Positions 44,663 to 51,780 of a DNA stretch of 64,000 nt are shown here, one piece after another (position 1 is the stretch's first letter; each line of letters begins with the position of its first letter). Position numbers and translations under genes: made by a program. The notes beneath the pieces were generated by a model. It was not told the DNA's origin. It was given only the letters and a program-made list of their open reading frames with translations, and did not search any database. Source of the stretch: Chromobacterium sinusclupearum. GTDB taxonomy: Bacteria; Pseudomonadota; Gammaproteobacteria; Burkholderiales; Chromobacteriaceae. The stretch lies in contig NZ_PPTF01000107.1 of the NCBI RefSeq assembly GCF_002902845.1, positions 1 through 64,000 of the forward strand, given 5' to 3'.

Positions 44663-46039
44663 CTACTCCGTGCCATTTCCCTCCGGAACATCCTGGCCAG
44701 CCGCAGCGGAATCCTCATCACGGTAACGCTGCAATTTATAGCGCAAAGTGCGCTCGCTGATGCCCAGTTTTTCCGCCGCCAGCTTCTTCACGCCGCCGAC
44801 AGCTCCCAATGTTTCCAGAATATGGCGTTTTTCAAGGGTTTTCATGTCGGTTTCATCCGACACCGAACCGTCCAAATCGGACGCCGTCCGGGTAAGCTGC
44901 CCCACGCCCGTAATATCGCCCAGCAACAAATCGGCGGCAATAATTTCCGCCCCCGCGGCAAGTATTACCGCCCGCTGCACGACATTATCCAGTTCGCGGA
45001 TGTTACCCTCCCAACTATAGGCCGTCAAATGACGTTCCGCATCCCTGGAAAACACCAGAGATGTCCGTCCTGCGGCCTCTGCATGTCTTTTAAGCAGGAA
45101 TCGTGCCAAAGGCAGGATATCGTCCGGACGCTCGGCCAGCGCCGGTATGCGCAAGGGAAAAACATTCAAGCGAAAATACAGGTCCTCACGGAAGCGCCCA
45201 GCCTCCACCTCCGCCTGCAAGTCGCGGTTGGACGTCGCCAACACCCGGATGTCCAGCTTGATGGTGCGGGTGCTGCCTATGCGCTCCACCTCCCGCTCCT
45301 GCAGCACCCGCAACAGCTTGGCTTGCAGCGATAGCGGCATCTCGGTGACTTCGTCCAACAGAATGGTGCCACCCTGCGCCTGCTCGAACTTGCCGGGCAA
45401 GGCCTGCGCCGCGCCGGTAAAGGCCCCGCGCTCGTGGCCGAACAATGTGGACTCCAGCAGGTTGTCCGGGATCGCCGCGCAGTTGACGGCGACAAATGGG
45501 CCGGATGCGCGCCGAGAGTAGCGATGAATATAACGCGCCAATACTTCCTTGCCGGTGCCGCTGGGACCGCTGATCATCACGCTGGCGTCGCTTTGCGCCA
45601 CCCGTCCCGCCAAGGCGAACAGCTGGCGCATGGCGGCGGACTCCGCCACCACGTCGCCGCCTTCGTTGCCAGGCATGGCCAGCAGATGCTTCTCCACCTC
45701 CGCCAGCAGGCTCTGCGGCTCGAATGGCTTCAGTAGATAGTGGCTGGCGCCGGCTCGCAATAGTTCGATGGCCCGCTCAATCACGCCATAGGCCGTCATC
45801 AGAATGAAGGGCACGCCGGGGTAATGCTTTTTCACCTCTTCAAACAGGGCATAGCCGTCCATCGGCGCCATCTGGGCATCCGAAATGATCAAGCCTACCG
45901 GTTCCTGCTTCAGCCGCTGCAAGGCCTGGCCGCCATCCGCCGCCTCCAGGGTCGGGTATCCGGACAGCATCAAGGTGTCGATGATGGCTTCGCGCAGGTC
46001 GGCATCGTCTTCGACCACTAAAATCGGTAAATACTTCAT
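44663..46039 (-). CDS. flrC: Sigma54-dependent response regulator FlrC/FleR type
   Basis: The 458-residue activator has a receiver domain (D11/D12, phospho-acceptor D54), an AAA+ domain with Walker A GPSGTGKE, the sigma54-contact loop GAFTGA (in ERGAFTGAAQALPGKFEQAQGG), and a Fis-type helix-turn-helix (LGAVGGVKKLAAEKLGISERTLRYKLQRY). It is expected to activate middle or late flagellar genes with RpoN. ATG 46039 is chosen over TTG 46048. Its usual partner kinase FlrB is not next to it: the upstream gene is a CheB-like enzyme. Confidence 0.88.
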   Translation of the reverse strand: MKYLPILVVEDDADLREAIIDTLMLSGYPTLEAADGGQALQRLKQEPVGLIISDAQMAPMDGYALFEEVKKHYPGVPFILMTAYGVIERAIELLRAGASHYLLKPFEPQSLLAEVEKHLLAMPGNEGGDVVAESAAMRQLFALAGRVAQSDASVMISGPSGTGKEVLARYIHRYSRRASGPFVAVNCAAIPDNLLESTLFGHERGAFTGAAQALPGKFEQAQGGTILLDEVTEMPLSLQAKLLRVLQEREVERIGSTRTIKLDIRVLATSNRDLQAEVEAGRFREDLYFRLNVFPLRIPALAERPDDILPLARFLLKRHAEAAGRTSLVFSRDAERHLTAYSWEGNIRELDNVVQRAVILAAGAEIIAADLLLGDITGVGQLTRTASDLDGSVSDETDMKTLEKRHILETLGAVGGVKKLAAEKLGISERTLRYKLQRYRDEDSAAAGQDVPEGNGTE

Positions 46040-46057
46040 GGAATCCAATGTGTTTGT

Positions 46058-46771
46058 CTATATCGTCGGCTGGCGCTGATGCACCAGCACCGTGAGTCGC
46101 TGGGCGATGCCGGACAGCGCCATCACCTCATGCGCGGCGCCCAGCGCGATGGCCTCCTTCGGCATGCCAAACACCACGCAACTGGCCTCGTCTTGCGCGA
46201 TATTCCAGGCTCCGGCCTGTTTCATCTCCAACATGCCGTTGGCGCCATCGCGCCCCATGCCGGTCAGGATGATGCCTATGGCGTGTTTGCCCACCAGATT
46301 GGCGGCAGAGCGAAACAACACGTCCACCGAGGGCCGGTGCCGATTGACGGCCGGGCCATTGTTCAGCGAGGTGCTGTAACCTATTGTCGGCGCGTTCTTG
46401 ATCAGCAGATGGGAATGCCCCGGGGCGATGTAAACCGTCCCCGCCTGCAGGCGCTCATTGTCTTCCGCCTCCTTCACCCGCAAGCGGCACAATGAATCCA
46501 GACGCTGCGCAAACGACTGGGTGAACATTTCCGGCATATGCTGAGCCACCAGAATCGGCGGCATATTGGCAGGCAAGGCGGTCAACAGGGTGCGCAAGGC
46601 TTCGGTGCCCCCGGTGGACGAACCAATGACGACGATGGTCTGGCTCGCCAGCGGCGTCTTGGTGGGCTGACGCGGCAGGATCACGTCCGCGCTATGGCTG
46701 GGAACGATCTCCAACGGCGTCTTGTTCGCTCGCTCGCGCGAAGTCAGGGCCATGATTTTACCTTGCGACAT
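46058..46771 (-). CDS. CheB-type methylesterase domain protein without a receiver
   Basis: The 237-residue protein is the catalytic domain of CheB: Ser in VVIGSSTGGTEALR (about residue 53), His in VAQHMPEMFTQSFAQRLD, and Asp in GIILTGMGRDGANGM. CheB demethylates or deamidates chemoreceptors. Normal CheB (about 350 residues) has an N-terminal receiver domain; here only about 45 non-receiver residues precede the catalytic domain, so phospho-control is absent. The start is ATG 46771 (AGGCGG ahead) or ATG 46753. It lies 18 bases upstream of flrC on the same strand. Confidence 0.85.
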   Translation of the reverse strand: MSQGKIMALTSRERANKTPLEIVPSHSADVILPRQPTKTPLASQTIVVIGSSTGGTEALRTLLTALPANMPPILVAQHMPEMFTQSFAQRLDSLCRLRVKEAEDNERLQAGTVYIAPGHSHLLIKNAPTIGYSTSLNNGPAVNRHRPSVDVLFRSAANLVGKHAIGIILTGMGRDGANGMLEMKQAGAWNIAQDEASCVVFGMPKEAIALGAAHEVMALSGIAQRLTVLVHQRQPTI

Positions 46772-46872
46772 GGTCCGCCTGCGGCGAAGCGCCGCCACGG
46801 GCTTATTAAAGAGAAAAGGTATTTCCGTCAGCTTAGCAGCAGTTGACGGCCGCAGTCAGCCCTTCGTCCTAT

Positions 46873-47346
46873 TCAATCGGCGCGCCGAGCCAGTTGACGC
46901 AGCCAGCCATCGCAGGCCGCCTCCAGCAGGTCCAACACGGCTTCGAATCCCTGGCTGCCGCCATAATACGGATCCGCCACCTCCCGCCCTTCGCCCAGCG
47001 GTTCCAATATCAAATGCAAGCGATCCTGGAGATGCGCCGGACATTGGCGACGCAAGTCCGCCAGATTGCGCTTGTCGGCCGCCAGGATCAGGTCAAAGTC
47101 GGCAAAGTCGGCGTCGCCTACCTGCCGCGCACGCAGGGCAGACAAGTCGTACCCCCGGCGCGCCGCCGCCCGCGCGCTGCGTTCATCCGGCGGCTCACCC
47201 ACGTGATAGCCATGCGTGCCGGCGGAGTCTATCCGCACCCTGTCCAACAGGCCAGCCTGCGCCAGTTTGGCCCGCATGACACCCTCCGCCGTAGGCGAGC
47301 GGCAGATATTGCCATGGCAGACGAACAAAATTGATAATTTTTCCAT
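46873..47346 (-). CDS. Low-molecular-weight protein-tyrosine phosphatase
   Basis: The 157-residue enzyme has the P-loop VCHGNICRSPTAEGV with the nucleophilic Cys10 and Arg16, and the general acid Asp in VADPYYGG. It belongs to the cytosolic LMW-PTP family, some members of which act on exopolysaccharide tyrosine kinases. No kinase or capsule gene is in the window, so the substrate is open. It lies about 100 bases upstream of the cheB-like gene on the same strand. Confidence 0.92.
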   Translation of the reverse strand: MEKLSILFVCHGNICRSPTAEGVMRAKLAQAGLLDRVRIDSAGTHGYHVGEPPDERSARAAARRGYDLSALRARQVGDADFADFDLILAADKRNLADLRRQCPAHLQDRLHLILEPLGEGREVADPYYGGSQGFEAVLDLLEAACDGWLRQLARRAD

Positions 47347-47389
47347 TTAAAACAAAATCATACCCATGAAATTCAGAGACCAATCCCAC

Positions 47390-47509
47390 TTAGAGCCGCT
47401 AACAAAACCTTGTTAGAGAACCTGAGCCAAGGCGCGCCGACGCAGACAGTACAAATAGTATGGCAAGGAGGCGCAACGCAGGATCAGGGGTTTTGTTAGC
47501 GGGTCTTAA
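47390..47509. repeat. Correia-like miniature inverted-repeat element
   Basis: Imperfect terminal inverted repeats (left AGAGCCGCTAACAAAACC at 47392-47409; right, in reverse complement, AGACCCGCTAACAAAACC, 47489-47506) bound about 120 bases. The core (47440-47480) contains gacagtacaaatagtatgg followed by caaggaggcgcaacgc, which by memory is almost the core of the Correia repeat-enclosed element of Neisseria. The left arm also folds on itself (ctaacaa-aacc-ttgttag). The ends differ from the Neisseria termini. No transposase is present; it is a non-autonomous element. Confidence 0.6.
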
Positions 47510-47822
47510 GCGGCAATGCATCCGGCCATAACGTCGATTCGCCTTGGGCTTAAGCCACTTTTCCGACACCTAAAAAACTCGTTAATTGCCTGCATGACAA
47601 CAGGACGCTGAGTCCTGAAGAATATCAAACCACATCGCAAAAAATTTCAACTCCGAATATCAATGGTGTCCGTCATCACCCCTTCATCACGCCATTCCAA
47701 TTTTAACAAATAAAATCATTTTGAATTATGCATCTATAATTCAGCAGCAAAATACCTGAATATCATATTTACAGCCGCTTACTTGGCCTGCGGCAACGCA
47801 TAACCGGTCGGAGGTGTTTAAA
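47510..47822. other. AT-rich non-coding gap upstream of the SphA-like gene
   Basis: Together with the element at 47390-47509 this makes a 476-base stretch without a gene. The last 130 bases are AT-rich, and TATAAT near 47732 may be a -10 box, though no good -35 is at the right distance. GGAGGTG just before 47823 is the ribosome-binding site of the next gene. Confidence 0.4.
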
Positions 47823-48740
47823 ATGAAACTACCGCAAACCAGAATGCAAGCCGCCGTTCTTGCCCTAGCAGCGATATTGCCCATCACAGCCATCCATGCG
47901 CAGGAACTGTGGGATCCACACCTGCGCGGCGTCAACGAAGGGCTAGCGGCCGGCGTCCTGCCGCCCAAAGGCGTTTACGGCGTACTCAATAATTACTGGA
48001 CCTGGGTGGACAAGTACGACAACAACGGCAACAAGACCGGCCTACGGGTGCGGGCGCTCATCGAATTGCCGGAAGTGTTATGGTCCACCGGACTCAAGGT
48101 GTTCGGCGCCGACTACGCCGTCGCCATCGCCCAGCCTGTCGACTACACCACGCTAAGCGGAAACGGCATCCCCGCCAATGGCGGCTGGGGCAGCTTCAAT
48201 ACCATACTGGTACCCGGACAATTGTCTTGGACGCTGCCCAACAATCTGCATCTCAAAACCAGCCTGGCGGTCTATCTGCCCAATGGCAGTTCCTCGCCAG
48301 GCCGGCTGCCGAGCGGCACCTATCTTGGGGCCGCCAATGGTTTCTGGACGCTGCAACCCGGAGTAGCCTTGAGTTGGCTGCATGGAGGATGGAATTTGAG
48401 CATGGATGCCACCTATGCCTACAACTTCCGCAATCCGGATACCCATTATCAGTCGGGCCAGCAATTGGCCATCGACTACACCGCGGCCAGGACCATAGGC
48501 AACTGGACACTGGGCCTGGGCGGCTATCAGGAAAACCAGCTGGGAGATGACTCCGGCAGCGGCGCCGCAGCTTGCGGACACGCAGGCGGCTGCCGCGCCA
48601 GCAATTACGGCATCGGCCCGCTGCTCGGCTATCAGTTCGGCAAGCTGAAACTGATGGCGATCTATAATTTCGGCCTGCAAACCCGCAACGATGTTGGCGG
48701 CAACTTCTTCAATCTGCGTTTAAGTTTTCCGTTCCAGTAA
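47823..48740 (+). CDS. SphA/MetA-type outer-membrane beta-barrel protein
   Basis: The 305-residue precursor has a signal peptide (ending ITAIHA, about residue 26) and a chain of alternating amphipathic strands ending SFPFQ. It resembles the family annotated as MetA-pathway-of-phenol-degradation or SphA outer-membrane proteins, thought to be channels for hydrophobic or sphingosine-like compounds. LRGVNEGLAAGVLPPKGVYGVLNNYW is the family start. ATG 47823 has a strong GGAGGT site; the GTG nine bases upstream lies within that site. The substrate is unknown. Confidence 0.7.
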   Translation: MKLPQTRMQAAVLALAAILPITAIHAQELWDPHLRGVNEGLAAGVLPPKGVYGVLNNYWTWVDKYDNNGNKTGLRVRALIELPEVLWSTGLKVFGADYAVAIAQPVDYTTLSGNGIPANGGWGSFNTILVPGQLSWTLPNNLHLKTSLAVYLPNGSSSPGRLPSGTYLGAANGFWTLQPGVALSWLHGGWNLSMDATYAYNFRNPDTHYQSGQQLAIDYTAARTIGNWTLGLGGYQENQLGDDSGSGAAACGHAGGCRASNYGIGPLLGYQFGKLKLMAIYNFGLQTRNDVGGNFFNLRLSFPFQ

Positions 48741-48749
48741 GCGGCCTCT

Positions 48750-49679
48750 TCAGCCGGCGCTATCGCCGCTCGCCTCGCGCGCCAGCCGCTGCAATTCGGC
48801 GCGCATCTCCAGCACCAGCCGCCACAGGCTTTCCGCCGCCGGCGACAGCGTGCGGTTGCGGCGGCGTATCAGCACGATGCGGCGACTCTCTCGCGGCAGC
48901 AGCGGCCGCGCCAGCAGATCGCAACCGGCTGGAAACGGCATGGCCAGGCCCGGCGACACGCTGACGCCGATACCAGCCGCCACCATGCGGAAAACTGAGT
49001 TTGAGTGCCCCAGCTGCTGCGCCACCGGGCAATTGACCTCATGCCGCTGCAGCAGCTGATCGATCAACGGCCGGCTGCCGGAGCTGCCATCCAGCAACAC
49101 CAGCGTTTCGCCATCGAGTTGGCGCCACGTCGCGGCGGCTTGCGCGGCCAAGGGATGATCGGAGCGGCACACCAGCCAGAAATCGTCCTGCAGAATCACT
49201 TCCTGTTCCAGCTCGTCCGATGGCTCCGGTTCCACCACCAGGCCAAAATCCACCGCGCCGCTCTTTACCGCTTCCACATTGAGGCGCTGCACCTGGTCTT
49301 GCAGATGCAGGCTCAACTGCGGATAGCGCTGGCGGCTGGCGGCGATGATGGCCGGCATCAGGCTGGCGGACAGCGTGGGACTGCTGGCCACATGGACCGT
49401 GCCCATGGCCTGCCCGCCCTCCTTGCGCGCCGCATCCAGCACCTCGTCCAGCGCGTCCAGCGCGCGCGCCAGCTTGGTCAGCAAGCGGCGTCCGGCATCG
49501 GTCAGCACCACTTCGCGCGTGGTGCGGTCCAGCAGGCGCACGGCCAGCGTCTCTTCCAGCTCCCTGACCGCGCGGCTGACCGCAGGCTGGGTCAAACCCA
49601 GCTCATCGCCGGCGCGGCTGAAACCGCCTTGCTCGGCGACTGTCCGGAACACGCGCAATTGTCGCAAGGTGAAATTCAT
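48750..49679 (-). CDS. LysR-family transcriptional regulator
   Basis: The 309-residue protein has the LysR helix-turn-helix (FTLRQLRVFRTVAEQGGFSRAGDELGLTQPAVSRAVRELEETLAVRLLDRTTREVVLTDAG) and a type 2 periplasmic-binding-like effector domain. It is transcribed divergently from the SBF-type transporter 96 bases away, so it probably controls that gene and itself. It converges with the SphA-like gene. The effector is unknown. Confidence 0.9.
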   Translation of the reverse strand: MNFTLRQLRVFRTVAEQGGFSRAGDELGLTQPAVSRAVRELEETLAVRLLDRTTREVVLTDAGRRLLTKLARALDALDEVLDAARKEGGQAMGTVHVASSPTLSASLMPAIIAASRQRYPQLSLHLQDQVQRLNVEAVKSGAVDFGLVVEPEPSDELEQEVILQDDFWLVCRSDHPLAAQAAATWRQLDGETLVLLDGSSGSRPLIDQLLQRHEVNCPVAQQLGHSNSVFRMVAAGIGVSVSPGLAMPFPAGCDLLARPLLPRESRRIVLIRRRNRTLSPAAESLWRLVLEMRAELQRLAREASGDSAG

Positions 49680-49775
49680 AAATTAAAGTAATTAATTGAT
49701 CATATAAATGCATTTGTATTCTGAATTGAGCTGCGTTTCAATAGTGACATTGCTGTTACACCCCGTGGGACCGAC

Positions 49776-50759
49776 ATGCCCAAACTGCTGGATTCTTTCA
49801 CGCTGGCGCTGATCTCCACCGTCGCGCTGGCCAGTCTGCTGCCCTGCTCCGGCGAGGCTGCGCAGATTTTCAATCTCGTCACCAACCTGGCCATCGGCCT
49901 GCTGTTCTTTCTGCACGGCGCCAAGCTGTCGCGGGAAGCGGTGCTGGCCGGTGCCGGACACTGGCGGCTGCACTTGACGGTGCTGGCCTGCACCTTCGCC
50001 CTGTTTCCCTTGCTGGGCCTGCTGCTCAAGCCGGTGCTGACCCCGCTGGTGACGCCGGAGCTGTATTTGGGCGTGCTGTATCTGTGCATGCTGCCGTCCA
50101 CCGTGCAATCGTCCATCGCCTTCACCTCGATGGCGCAGGGCAATGTGCCGGCGGCCATCTGCAGCGCCACCGCGTCCAATCTGCTGGGCATCTTCCTCAC
50201 CCCGCTGCTGGTGGGCTGGTTGATCGTCGATCACGGCGGCGCCGGTCAAAGCATGGGATCGGCGCTGGACATCGTCTACCAGCTGCTGCTGCCGTTTGTG
50301 GCCGGCCAGATTGCCCGCCGCTGGATAGGGGGCTGGGTGGACCAGCACAAGGCCGTGCTGAAGTATGTGGACCAGGGATCGATTCTGATGGTGGTGTACA
50401 CCGCTTTCAGCGCCGCGGTGATCAGCGGCCTGTGGCGGCAAACGCCGCCAGCCGCGCTGGCGGGGCTGCTGGTGGTCAATGGCGTGTTGCTGGGGCTGCT
50501 GCTGGCGATCACCACGCTGCCCGGCCGCAAGCTGGGCTTCAACCACGAAGACCGGATCACCATCCTGTTCTGCGGTTCCAAGAAAAGCCTGGCCAGCGGC
50601 GTGCCGATGGCCAAGGTGCTGTTCGCCGGCCATGCCATCGGGGCCATCGTGCTGCCGCTGATGCTGTTCCACCAGATCCAGCTGATGGTGTGCGCGATGC
50701 TGGCCCAGCGTTACCGCAGCCGACAGATGCGTTCAGCGCGGGCCGGAACCCGCGCCTAG
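49776..50759 (+). CDS. Bile acid:sodium symporter (SBF/YfeH) family transporter
   Basis: The 327-residue protein has about ten hydrophobic helices with SBF-family segments LAIGLLFFLHGAKLSREAVLAG, CMLPSTVQSSIAFTSMAQGNVPAAICSATASNLLGIFLTPLL and FCGSKKSLASGVPMAKVLF. This is the YfeH-like branch of Na+-coupled symporters, whose physiological substrates are mostly unknown. It is divergent from a LysR regulator and followed by a terminator. Confidence 0.87.
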   Translation: MPKLLDSFTLALISTVALASLLPCSGEAAQIFNLVTNLAIGLLFFLHGAKLSREAVLAGAGHWRLHLTVLACTFALFPLLGLLLKPVLTPLVTPELYLGVLYLCMLPSTVQSSIAFTSMAQGNVPAAICSATASNLLGIFLTPLLVGWLIVDHGGAGQSMGSALDIVYQLLLPFVAGQIARRWIGGWVDQHKAVLKYVDQGSILMVVYTAFSAAVISGLWRQTPPAALAGLLVVNGVLLGLLLAITTLPGRKLGFNHEDRITILFCGSKKSLASGVPMAKVLFAGHAIGAIVLPLMLFHQIQLMVCAMLAQRYRSRQMRSARAGTRA

Positions 50760-50770
50760 CCATCGCGCCC

Positions 50771-50793
50771 TCCCCGCCTGCGCGGGGATTTTT
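50771..50793 (+). terminator. Terminator after the SBF transporter
   Basis: A 7-bp stem (tccccgc / gcgggga) followed by TTTTTC ends the transporter transcript. Its 3' edge touches the stop region of the converging beta-lactamase gene. Confidence 0.8.
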
Positions 50794-51554
50794 CATTGCG
50801 CCGCGTGCAGCAGCGCCAGATAGCGGTCGATCAGCTCCGGACCGTGCTCGGCATCCTGGTGGCCGGCGATGACGGTGTCGACATCCAGATGGAGTGCCTT
50901 GAGCTTTTCCAGCGTTTTGGGGTATTCCGCCAAGTCGGCATAGCGCATATTGCCCAGCTCCGGCTTGAGGATGCAGTTGCCATAAAGCACTTTCTCCCGC
51001 GGAAAATAGACGAAGATGCCGTCCTTGGTATGGGCCGGCCCCAGATAGAACGCGCGCACCCGGTCGTTTTGCAAGGAGAAGTCGCCTGGGAACTCCTGAT
51101 CCGGCAACACCAGCGGCAAGGCCGGATAATCGGGAAAACCCTGGCGGGTGAAGGCGACCACTTCGTCCCAGCCGGCGCGCATCTCGTCCGCCGTCAGCCG
51201 GGTGGACACGATGCGCGCGCCTATGCTCTTCCAGTAAGCGTTGCCGCCGGCGCGATCGGTATGGTAATTGGTGTTGATCACCTCGGTGATCGGCTTATCG
51301 GTCACGCGGCGGATCTGCTCGGCCAGCTCGCGCGCGGTATCCGGCGTCCAGGTCGCCCCCACCACGGTCACATGCGCGCTGCCGATGTACACCACCGAAT
51401 TCTCCCGCGCGTAGTAGCTGTCTTCCGCCACATAAACGCCGCCGCGCACCGGCTTCAACGCCATCTTGCCATCCGCGGCGCCAGCCGTCGCCGCCCAGAC
51501 CAAAGCCAGGGCCCATGCCGCCAGGCGACCGCCCATCTTGAATATTTTGTGCAT
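50793..51554 (-). CDS. Subclass B2 metallo-beta-lactamase (CphA-like)
   Basis: The 253-residue periplasmic Zn enzyme shows the residues that define subclass B2: N96-x-H98-x-D100 in INTNYHTDRAGGNAYWKS (Asn where B1 has His), H175 in GPAHTKDG, C194 in YGNCILK, and H232 in IAGHQDAEHGPELID. These are BBL positions N116, H118, D120, H196, C221 and H263. B2 enzymes such as CphA use one zinc ion and hydrolyse carbapenems almost exclusively. A signal peptide (to about residue 26, TAGAA) is present. ATG 51554 is preferred to ATG 51566. The gene has no nearby mobile element and its base composition resembles the surroundings, so it looks chromosomal. Confidence 0.9.
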   Translation of the reverse strand: MHKIFKMGGRLAAWALALVWAATAGAADGKMALKPVRGGVYVAEDSYYARENSVVYIGSAHVTVVGATWTPDTARELAEQIRRVTDKPITEVINTNYHTDRAGGNAYWKSIGARIVSTRLTADEMRAGWDEVVAFTRQGFPDYPALPLVLPDQEFPGDFSLQNDRVRAFYLGPAHTKDGIFVYFPREKVLYGNCILKPELGNMRYADLAEYPKTLEKLKALHLDVDTVIAGHQDAEHGPELIDRYLALLHAAQ

Positions 51555-51780
51555 TCCATCATCCATCAGTGTTGATAATTAAGCCGCAAATCGTCCCGAA
51601 GCTTATCTGCGCGAGAACTTGCCGCCTGCTAGACGTTCAAATGGCGAATACCGGCGCTGCCATGCCGGCAATAAATTGTTTTAAAAAGAAAAACCGCCGA
51701 ATGTCCGTGACAAAAATTCTAGGGGCGGCGTTCTGCTTGGTAAACGCCGCCAACTGTAACTTCCGTAACCACAAACCGCG
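51555..51780. other. Divergent intergenic region between the B2 lactamase and the unknown gene
   Basis: The 226-base gap should contain both promoters. It has a 9-bp hairpin (ggcggcgtt / aacgccgcc, about 51724-51751) shortly before the plus-strand gene, and an AT-rich tract near 51672-51690. No convincing -35/-10 pair or regulator site (for example of a BlrA type) was identified by eye. Confidence 0.4.
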
